Below, one piece after another: positions 54,658 through 64,000 of a DNA stretch of 64,000 bases (its first letter is position 1; every line of letters starts with the position of its first letter). The DNA is taken from positions 97,001,515 to 97,065,514 of the forward strand of contig OX424555.1 in NCBI GenBank assembly GCA_949152475.1, read 5' to 3'. A program made the position numbers and the translations under genes. Origin of the DNA: Terebella lapidaria. Taxonomy: Eukaryota > Annelida > Polychaeta > Terebellida > Terebellidae. The notes under the pieces were generated by a model. The model did no database searches, was not told the origin of the DNA, and saw nothing but the letters and a program-made list of their open reading frames with translations.

Positions 54658-56993
54658 ATGCCTCGTACTGGAGTGCCTTGTGCCAAATATTTACTTAGAG
54701 CATTGGCTATTGTGCTCCTCATCATACTTGTTTGTTTCACTATGAATACATTTGTTGATGATCGCCAACAATATGTCCCAGGGTCCGACATGATCAAGTT
54801 TACGCACCTGTTCCACGATTCCAACAAGAACTGGCATGGTAAATACAATCAACTGTCGGATAACAGAATAGCAGTTCCTGATCCATCCTTAGACACAGAC
54901 CAGCTAGGATACGATCCGTACTTCTCTATGTCAGTCTCCATGGCTCGTCAGGACAAATACACAGACGTGGTGAGTGTAGCTATATACAACGATTGTTACT
55001 ATGAATGACGATTGTAACGAACTGTTCAGCTCTGGAAAGCTATGGTAGTCTCTCAGTAATTGCTTGAAATCCATGCTTGATTTTCCTAGTGTTTTGTTTT
55101 CAATAAAAACAATCACTTACTTTACATATGATATTTCCTATCCTTCTGTATCATTCAGTACGATCTCGTCCATTCACTTGTCAAAATAATGGAATATGTT
55201 TTTCTAGAGACTGCCTCCTCTAATTCGCGGGATCAAGAACCCCTGCTGGTACGAGAAGATACCCAGACAGTTTTCCTACATGAACTCAAGTTATTCGTTC
55301 TACTACAACTATTTCCTGCAAACTCCCTCCCACCAGCCACGTCAAGCCAAGTGGCTTGAAAGGTTCTGTGACATGGAAAGCATTATGCAACACAAACTGT
55401 CCATGGCTTCTGGTTCGCCTGCTTGGCGATTGAGATGTTTCCCGTATGTCTTCCTGATTGGGTTCCCAAAATGTGGCACAAGCGACTTCCTTCACACTCT
55501 TCAACTCACATTCAACAGTATGCTGCAACCTCTTGTGAAAGAACCACAGTTCTGGCACGACATTCGGCACGACAAAGGTCTGATTGGATACATATCAAGA
55601 GCGAGTATTATTCACTAGCAAAATATATCAGTAGCATTGATATACATATACATTTGTAATAGTGATAAATACTTTATCAATCGTGTCGCTCACAATTTCT
55701 TTACTAGAAACCAGGCCGACTAGATTATCGGATTACCTTGACTTATTTGACTTGGAAGCAGAGTTCATCCACAACAATATGCGCCTAAAGTTACATAACC
55801 GATCAGGAGTTGACGATCCCATCGTCGGTTTGTGTATTATACAATGCAACGATTTAACGAGTTACGATCATAGAAAGATCTCTCATTAATGCACAGATAA
55901 TATGATACCTCCCCTCGCTTCCCAGGTGATTTCGATCCCAAAACCGCCAGTGACTTGTGGATGGTTCGGTTCAAGCGGAGTGCCGAGGAGCCCAGAACCA
56001 CGAGCGCAGATGTGCTGTACTCGCTGTACCCAGAAGCCAAGTTCATTGTAATGATGCGGGATCCTGTCGAGAGGTGACACTGAGATTCATATTTGGGGGG
56101 TATATAATATGTTTTAAGTGGGTGACAGGCTAACACAATATCATTCCTAGTGTTGATATTATATTTTGTATGTGCTTCTGAATACTGGAGAAATATATGC
56201 AGGAATCACTGAACATTAATTGTATTCAGCATGTGTTGTTGTCGACATTAGACTGGTCTCCCATTACACCGTGTTCTCTGATGATCCGTGGAGTAAAACT
56301 GCCGGACAAATCGACGCTGACTTCAAACATGCTGTGTTATATTTCAACCGCTGTAAATCGACATATTCTGTGCGACACTGTGCCTACTATATGAAACAGG
56401 TTTGACCACGAATGTTATTTTCATTCATTGTTCTGGTTACTTTTCATTTCTCCACGTCATGTTTAGATGTGTTCGCTGTACTATCGTACCCTATGTCTGG
56501 TGAACTTCTCCATTCTTATATCATTTCTCCAATGGAATCATGGCCTGTGACTCTACTCTTTTTAGAAAGGCTCCATTTCGGCTAGTCTCGTTACTGGTCT
56601 ATACGTGGTTTTCATTCATGACTGGTTGGATTTCTTTCCACGGAAACAATTCTTGATCATCAAAAGTGAGGAATACTTCCAGAACAGGACACTATACGTG
56701 GAAGCTACGCGAGAATTCTTAGAAATTGGTATGTGCTGAACATTAGAAACCAGTTGGTGTATAAAATGTGCAAATCAAGTGTGTCATATATTGTTTCCTC
56801 TTTCCTGCTTCATTCAGGCGAGGTCATACCTACTCATGTGCTTGGGGGCTTGAATAACCGAGCAGTCATTAATCCAACAGCAAAGAAGTTATCTTTCCCT
56901 GAGAGAACCAAACTATTTTTGAGACATTTCTACCAGCCATTTACGGATCAACTTGCGTCACTGCTCGGGGACGATACACTGGTCTGGCCCTGA
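54658..56993 (+). CDS. Golgi carbohydrate sulfotransferase, CHST15 (GalNAc4S-6ST)-like, paralogue 1
   Basis: Seven exons in phase: 54,658-54,969; 55,208-55,577; 55,708-55,827; 55,926-56,073; 56,252-56,399; 56,566-56,728; 56,818-56,993 (478 residues). A short cytosolic tail and one membrane helix (YLLRALAIVLLIILVCFTM) give a type II Golgi protein. The 5'-phosphosulfate loop is FLIGFPKCGTSDF (exon 2) and the 3'-phosphate site is FIVMMRDPVERLVSHY, split by the exon 4/5 boundary. DPWSKTAGQIDADFKHAV, FPRKQFLIIKSEEYFQNR and FYQPFTDQLASLLGD follow the family pattern. It would transfer sulfate from PAPS to a galactosamine-containing glycan, as CHST15 does on chondroitin sulfate; the substrate is inferred. 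The donor of exon 2 (AAAG/GTCTGA) is weak compared with its tandem paralogue. Start chosen at the only ATG before the membrane helix. Confidence 0.92.
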
Positions 56994-58291
56994 ATCAATG
57001 ACCATCATTTACATGAAATATCACGACTCCGCCACGTCATGCATGTAGGACATCAAATATGCTTTCATACTCGAATTTGGGAGTATGCCTTATAAGCGAA
57101 CATCTTTAACTTTTGGTGGGACTCGGGTGTAAGACCCTATAATTCCTTTACTTGAGTACATGTATCGTGTCGTGACATTCCACATTGTCCACCCATAGCA
57201 CACGCAGATGGGACAACACTCATTCACTGATTTCATCCGATGAACATATAGATGAAAGCCGATGACATATAGAGTATCACTGATCACTGTGCAACACGGC
57301 AAATCTTGTATCCTGACAAATTAATCCATAATGATGACTGAGCTTCCTTAACGTTACTGCAGGTTTAATTATTAGCAAAATTAGTAAACGATCATTAGTA
57401 AAATTTATGATTTATCATATATCTTTTTGCACGTGATAATATGAATTGATAATGTCATATTCCCGAAGTAGTAACATTTCTCCACAAAAGATATGTTTGC
57501 TCAAAACCTACGACTATAATTACTGAAATTACCAGACACTTCTATGACCAGTAGGACATGTTTTTTCAAAAAATTTCAGCTTCCTTCAACATAAATGTGA
57601 GGCACGAATTTTGCTCAGTGTTCTTGCTAGTAGACATTGCGACTTAGGTGACTTGCTTGGTTTTGATGGTCTCAACTGTTTAATACTTGTGAGTGGTTCA
57701 ATTGCCTGTCTATCGAACCACTGAAATGAAAACAATCTGTCAACAAGAATTTATACAAGGGATATATTTTCCCCGTGTTCAGTTCAATTATTCGTCTATT
57801 ATACTTTGCTGTCCAAACAAAGGCACCTTTAACACAGGCAATGATTTGCAACACATGTTGATTGATCATCGATCGAATTTATGTTGAGTTCCATAGTAAA
57901 ATAATAACAATAATGTGTTAGTGACATTTAGTCCCAAATTAATATACCTATAATTTACTAAATTCAAACAAATCGCATTATCGATTTATTGATAAATCTT
58001 CAATCGAAATGAATCCACAGTCGTTCATTCAAAATTCACCACAGATCCAATCACATGCAAAAGGAGAGTACTTTGACTATGTGAATTGATGAGATATTCC
58101 GCGATATGATTTTTCATCTAATTTGTCGAAGCAGATGGTGCATCAATACTTTCACGATTGCATAACAAGATGTTTTCACAATGCAATGGCACGGAGAGAT
58201 ACGCGTTATCAGTGAGTCATGTGTGTTTTGTCAGCAGTCTCCTGTATATGTTTATGATAGGTTCATTGCGACACGTTCCTACCAACCGATC
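56994..58291. other. Spacer between the two sulfotransferase genes
   Basis: AT-rich, no additional exon. The open frame upstream of 58,292 (from 58,181) extends the second gene but is not shared with paralogue 1. Confidence 0.45.
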
Positions 58292-61119
58292 ATGACATTG
58301 TTTTCCAATGGGATACTTGACACTAGGTATTTGGTTGGAGCTCTGATTACTTCGCTGGCGATTTTCATGGCAATCGTATGCTTTAAATCGGATATATTGT
58401 CATACGATCGCCAGCAATTTGTGATGGGATTTGGCTTCGATATACAACAAAGTCAGAAAATATCACATAGTATGGAGATGGAGTGCGGTGGCAAATACCA
58501 GCTACTGCCTTACAACCTGACAGCCACAGATCCATCCTTAGGTACAGACCAGCCGGAATACAATCCTTACTTCTCTATGGAGGTATCCATGGAGCATATC
58601 GACAAACAGACAGATGTGGTAGGTGGAGGCAAATAACTCTCCAATACATTATTGATGAATACGTGTCATATTATATTTATATTAATTATATTTATTTAAT
58701 AAATAACTATATTTATCCGACATAGTTTATGTAGTAAAACTCTTCTGGAACCAGTGGCTGATATATGTTATCATTAATTTCGCAACTATATTTAAAACTA
58801 TATTGGCACGTTCATAATTAGATTTGTACGCACAAAAATGATTAAGTTAATCATTTGGAGGATCAAACGTATGTATAAACGTATTACCACCAATATGAGA
58901 TTTTGATAATGACAATAGCGAAAACAATATTAACGTACGACGTTTTGGAGACGCAGCACCAATTCAAATATTTACATCAAAAGCCACGCTGGTGTCATCA
59001 GGGGCAGAGAGTGTGTACACACACAGATTCTACTGGACATTTGATGGAATCGAGTTATAAATGCAAAACAACATATTCAAATATTTTGGAATCCGTAAAT
59101 AAAACTCAGTAAATATGCGCATGACAAGTCCACAAATACTCAATCACATGCCAATGAGTGATTTTCAGGTCATCCATGTCATAGTCTATTTATTGGTAAT
59201 CACTAATTAAGACAGAAAAAATTACTGATGGTATATATCAGTTACTTCCCTCATATTATTGGTTAGTGCCTTTCCAGTCTCGCGTGTCACTGATATTTTT
59301 TTTTATAAATATTACATATTTTTTTCATAGAGACTGCCTCCTTCCATCCCCGGGATCAAGAGCACCTGTTGGTACGAGAAGATACCGAGACACTTCTCCT
59401 ACATGGACCCGACTTATTCCTTCTATTACAACTTCTATATGGAACACCCCGCTTACCGGCCGCATAATACCTGGTGGAATGATACATTCTGCCAAATGGA
59501 GAGCATTGTGCAACAAAAACTGTCGCAGGCTGATGCGGCTGGTTCGTCCGCTTGGCGACTGAGGTGTTTCCCTTCTGTCTTCCTGATTGGCTTCCCAAAA
59601 TGTGGGACAACCGACTTCCAAGTCACTCTAAAGTACACATTCAGGAGTATGCTGCAAACTCTCGTGAAGGAACCACACTTCTGGAATGACGTTCGACATC
59701 GCAAAGGTGAGTATGAACAGTGTATATTGTAGATAATGAACACTGCAGTACTGGTATGACATTATAAATACACAATTTTGATGATTTTGCATTGCCATTA
59801 GGAGTCAAGTTGTCCGATTATATTGACCAATTCGACCTGGAGGCGGAGACAATCCGCCAAAATTTGCACATGGAAGCGGAAAACCACTCATTAGTTAACA
59901 ATTCCATTATTGGTTCGTATAACCCTTTTCATGAATTTAAAATAAATGTTTTATATAAATAATGTTTTATATAAATAAACTTTGAATTATATTGAAATCA
60001 TCGGTTACAGTAATACCAAATGACCAGTTAAAGATTCCGAGAAGATCAGTTAAACCTACCAATCCATAACCAAAATCACACATATCTTGACGGTTCATTA
60101 CAGGTGACTTTGATCCCAAAACCATTGGTCAGTTGTTGGTGGCTCGGTTCAAACGGAATACCAAGGAGCCCAGAACCACTAGTGCAAACCTGTTGTACTC
60201 GCTGTATCCAGAAGCCAAACTGATTGTACTGATGCGAGATCCCGTCAAAAGGTTATATTTTCAGTGAATTCAATTGAATTGAAATCATTACAAGGATGTC
60301 ATATGTGTGGGTGTACGTAGCTGGTAGCTGTCCAAATTCAAATAACTCCCAATAATATTGTTAATTGAATTCTGATTTGGTTGATCTCAACCTGATCTAA
60401 CAGGTTGATCTCACACTACACAGTGTTCTCCAAGGATCCCTGGAATAAAACCGCACGCCAAATCAACGCTGATTTCAAATATGCTGTGTCATATTTCAAC
60501 CGCTGTAAAACATCATATTCTGTGCGACATTGTACGTACTACTTGGAACAGGTGCGTGACATCTTGCTTTTTTTTAAGGTTTATTCATTTAGTTCTAAAC
60601 TGAATGGTGGTTGTGTTGTTCTATGGGCTGTGATATCCATTTCCAGAAAGGACCCATTATGGCTGGCCTTGTTACTGGTTTATACCAGGTTTTCATTCGT
60701 GACTGGTTGAATATTTTCCCAAAGAAACAATTCTTATTCATCAAAAGTGAGGAGTACTTTCAAAACAGAACACTACACATGGAAGCAGCCCGACAGTTCT
60801 TGGGAATCGGTATGTACTGAACGTCTAATAACACTGATATGGGGAGAATTGCATTGTTCACGCGAGATACTCGTGAATATATATCGGGTAACGTACTTAG
60901 TACATCAGTTTTCGTCATAATTCAGAGGAGACCATACCAAGCCATGTGTTGGGAATGTTGACTGCTCTATCAGCCATAAATCCAACTGAGAAGACGATAG
61001 ATTTCCCTAAGAGAACAGAGGCAATGTTGCGACAGTTCTACCAGCCATTTACGGACCAACTTGTGTCTCTACTCGGAGATGATAGATACGACTGGCACTC
61101 AGGCAGCAAGAACGAGTGA
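58292..61119 (+). CDS. Golgi carbohydrate sulfotransferase, CHST15-like, paralogue 2
   Basis: Seven exons with the same phases as paralogue 1: 58,292-58,618; 59,331-59,706; 59,802-59,912; 60,104-60,251; 60,404-60,551; 60,647-60,809; 60,926-61,119 (488 residues). Exons 4, 5 and 6 have exactly the same lengths as in paralogue 1 (148, 148, 163). The frame is open up to an ATG at 58,181, but the ATG at 58,292 places the membrane helix (YLVGALITSLAIFMAIVCF) as in paralogue 1 and is preferred. PAPS motifs: FLIGFPKCGTTDF and LIVLMRDPVKRLISHY. DPSLGTDQPEYNPYFSMEVS near the end of exon 1 matches DPSLDTDQLGYDPYFSMSVS. It lies 1.3 kb downstream in the same direction, so it arose by tandem duplication. 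The C-terminus is longer and more polar. The donor after exon 4 (AAAG/GTTATA) is weak. Confidence 0.92.
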
Positions 61120-61869
61120 CATGAAGACAGCGTGTGATTTCTCTTCAAAATGACCTTTATTATGGAATAGCTGATCAGCATCCTTATACTGAGAAAGACA
61201 TTTTCGATCAAAATCACATTTATTTACCTGATATGACATACATTATGGCATTTATGCAATTTTTTTTGTCCATATACACATCTTGCATCGAGTTTTCCAT
61301 GCGAACGGATACGGTGACCCCCTATTTTCTTTTCAGTTTTAGGATGCTGATCAGCTTCTCTATAAAATATGTCATTTTAAAGCTCTAGAATATGTTGATA
61401 CATTTATTTATTTTCAAAAACTCTTTGACCCCCTCCCCTCACTGTTTGGAGCGGACTATCTTAAAATGCAGGTCATACAAAGAGTATCACTGTGAAGTAA
61501 CCGAGAATGTTCTTGGAAAAAAATGTTGCTGTTAAATATCAAACATTTTATATATGTATGTGATGCGTCAGACGTGCATAGCGTTTATACTTGCCGTCAT
61601 AAACCTCATAAAGTGTCTCGTTCTGATATCGTCCATGCTACTTAATCGTTTTTAGAGGAACTTAAATTTATTGACTGCGCGAGCAAAATTTGAACTCTGG
61701 CTGAATAAACATACACGTGTATACACATTATTTTCAGTAGGGACAATATGGACCAATCAAAATCCAGCATTGAAAACATTTGTTACAGACAGGCAATATT
61801 TGTAATTTTGATTAAAAATATTCGTGATCACGTTTGCTATCAACGGTTAGCCACTGAAACAAACATCCA
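61120..61869. other. 3' flank of sulfotransferase gene 2, no gene
   Basis: AT-rich, with a small ORF (61,134-61,388) without motif. Confidence 0.4.
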
Positions 61870-62160
61870 GACCGGAATCTACTCTGACGCCTCCCTCTAA
61901 AGACTGAAAGCGAACAAATATCCCTGCCCCTGATTCTATACATTTGAAAGGACACAAATCATTGAAATAGTCAGACAAGTAACGCCTCTCCGAAGACATA
62001 AAACTATTAGTGAATTAGTTTGGACTATGGACTAATGGTATGGGGCGTGTCATGTGGTTGGCCAGCCTATTGATCTGGTTTGGTTGTGATGGCTCACTGT
62101 ATTCTGTAACTGGCCTGGAAAGATCGCCAGTGCTCTGTCATAGCCTGAACGTGTAAATAG
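61870..62160 (+). repeat. Direct duplication, copy 1
   Basis: AAATCATTGAAATAGTCAGA (61,958) and ATGGTATGGGGCGTGTC (62,035) recur in the same order at 63,150 and 63,234. The blocks of about 290 bases are collinear, with substitutions and small indels. Confidence 0.7.
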
Positions 62161-63079
62161 TACCTGGTTATATATGTACGAATATGATGATGGTACATGT
62201 ATCATCATAATGAATGAGTGAGCAGTCTGCTATCGAACGCAACATATAAAATAATAATTACAAGATATGAGGCATTTCATGCTCAAATGTGACCAGCTCT
62301 CATATTGACCCCCCCCCCCGCCTCTCCGACTCTCATAGTTGTGTACCGGAGTTTACTGACGCTCATCCACGGACAATTCAAGTGACGTTTATGTGTTTTC
62401 TGTGTCAGTGCCGATCATAACGCTTACAATATAAATACTATGCTTTTAACACAAGTGGGCTCGATGGCCTACTGAAAGCACATTCGAACGAGAACGGTAC
62501 CGTCCAAATGTTTCCCTTATGAAACTAATATTATCAGGGTTTCCGGTTGAAGTAAATGAAAAATTATAATAGCTGTGTATTTTACTCTGACGATACGATT
62601 CCAATGATGAATTTCATCCAAATTCGATGATGCACTGTCATCTGAATTTTTTAATGGCACTGACATTTCGAAACAACTACGTTTTATATGAAACAATATT
62701 ATACATCAAATCACCTATAAAAATATAAAAAAAAATCATACAAATCTGTGATGCTGTCAACAAAATATGGATAATTGCATTCTTGTCATCAAAAGCAAAC
62801 AAGGCACATAGGCCTATACACTTAAAAATTTTGATACTCAGCGTGCTATTCTCTCTCATTACACATTTCCAAAATACAGATGGATTTCACAGCCTGAACA
62901 TGACATAAGGATGGAGATAGTCAGCCAGTATGGATCACTTGAGCACAAAACTCGGCAGAATGCCCAGAGAGGGTTGGCCGAAATAGAACCCAGATGCTGC
63001 GTTTCCATATACATATATTCGATGGATACCTTGCTTTTCGATACGTTTTGGAACATTTAGAACATAATTTGGAACCTGC
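62161..63079. other. Spacer between the two duplicated blocks
   Basis: AT-rich; a C-run (about 62,310) and no gene recognised. Confidence 0.4.
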
Positions 63080-63375
63080 TGTAAAGCATCCCTCTAACCA
63101 CTAAAGGAGACAAAATGTGTCTGTCCATGCTTGTAATACTCTGGAAGGGAAACAAATCATTGAAATAGCCAGATAAGTTACGCCTGTCGGAGGGCAAAAA
63201 ACTATTAGTGGATTAGTTTGGATTGTGGGCCAATGGTATGGGGCGTGTCGTGTGGTTGGCCAGACTATCAAAATGGTGTTCCGGTAATATGATGGCTCAA
63301 TATGTCCTTGTCTGAAACTGGCCAGGAATAGATATGCTCAGTGCTCTGTCGTCATGGCCTGAACGTGTACATCTT
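63080..63375 (+). repeat. Direct duplication, copy 2
   Basis: Collinear with 61,870-62,160 and ending at GCCTGAACGTGTA in both copies. Confidence 0.7.
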
Positions 63376-63419
63376 ATGCCTAAGTCACATTTGCACCGAT
63401 GCCTCCTCGGATGTGGTTT

Positions 63420-63960
63420 CGATGCGTGAAAAGGCTGAAATTTGGCCATTTCGGCCGGTCACCCACCGAGTGCCGGAGGGTCATCCGTGACTATCGGGCA
63501 GCAATCGGTCATCGTAGACACGTCGGTTGAGGCATCGGAAGAAAATAACGCACAGTTATTCTCTTGCGGCGACCGGTGGAAAAAATGACATCGCCTGTAA
63601 ACCGTTATCACACCTGCCGGCGACCGATCACAGCTCCTCCATGTTCCCACCGGGTGCCGAGGGGATGGACCAAATTTATCGGCCGATTGATATGAGTAGC
63701 TCACCAGGCGATCACCGCAATTATCCTGTCATGCGCCGATGGATGTGCGGTGGGTGTTTTTCAGATTATCGATCGATTGTGACACACGAGACGGTCAACG
63801 CAGGGTATCATGCCAGGCACCGATGTGCGGGAGGTGCTTTTCCGATATTCGGCCGATTTGTACATACGATACGGTCACCTAGCAGCTATCTGTAGGGTAC
63901 CATGGGGTATCCGGTAGGGCGTGATTGGTTGGCCGGTCGATACCCCATTATGTTATGGAT
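63420..63960. other. GC-richer segment built of short CGACCG/GCCGAT motifs
   Basis: Clearly richer in GC than its neighbours. GGTCACC, CGACCG, CGATCA and CGGCCGAT recur in both orientations, which recalls a small inverted-repeat transposon whose ends I cannot fix. The ORF at 63,527-63,895 is most likely a by-product. The end of the window follows. Confidence 0.35.
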
Positions 63961-64000
63961 AAAACTGTAGGCCTACATAAACGAGCACAGCGATTTGTCT

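Noticed and set aside
63527-63895. 122-codon ORF in the GC-rich segment
   Set aside because: Built from short repeated motifs open in more than one frame; no domain.

Overview
This window is eukaryotic, AT-rich, intron-bearing DNA from an invertebrate animal. Small exons with GT-AG junctions, a lineage-specific lectin family, chondroitin-sulfotransferase-like genes in tandem and very many transposable elements fit a marine spiralian. A mollusc, perhaps a gastropod, is my best guess, and it is inference only. Host genes occupy only a small part of the 64 kb; most of the rest is layered mobile DNA.

Layout. 1-2.2 kb holds two divergent, decayed ORFs of an unnamed repeated protein family. 2.35-7.7 kb is the 3' end of a Penelope-like element (PLE) followed by a near-perfect 2.4-kb tandem duplication that carries a LINE reverse-transcriptase fragment. 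9.57-11.6 kb is a cluster of inverted-repeat elements, one nested in another. 12,868-20,913 is a P-superfamily DNA transposon with terminal inverted repeats and a 7-bp target duplication (GTGTCAT). It carries two convergent spliced genes: a THAP/transposase N-terminal gene on + and a gene resembling the C-terminal part of such transposases on -. A young, truncated PLE sits between them. 21.3-24.3 kb has fold-back elements, a dead PAN-domain exon, a LINE 3' end and a nuclear-receptor-half-site-rich tandem repeat. 24.5-27.75 kb is a broken BEL/Pao fossil embedded in the same repeat, which continues to 29.6 kb. 30.1-31.9 kb is an intact three-exon PAN plus C-type-lectin gene. 33.0-34.7 kb has a large inverted repeat and a solo LTR with a 4-bp target duplication. 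36.4-46.0 kb is a direct segmental duplication (about 2.2 kb and 2.6 kb) separated by PLE copies. One of these, 39,876-43,483, is apparently full length, with an intact 999-codon ORF in the permuted order (GIY-YIG before RT). 46.7-47.8 kb is a second PAN-lectin gene on -. 49.3-49.7 kb is a 21-bp minisatellite. 50.4-53.3 kb holds two more copies of the half-site-rich repeat. 54.66-56.99 and 58.29-61.12 kb are two tandem seven-exon carbohydrate sulfotransferase genes. 61.9-63.9 kb contains a small direct duplication and a GC-rich segment.

Functionally the host genes are of two kinds: secreted PAN/C-type-lectin proteins (an array with two live copies in opposite orientation and one dead copy) and Golgi type-II sulfotransferases of the CHST15 kind (tandem duplication). 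The most notable element is the P-like transposon, in which the transposase appears to be divided between two convergent genes. The second is the intact permuted PLE with its pseudo-LTR. Exon boundaries were derived by hand from splice consensus, reading phase and comparison between paralogues inside the window.
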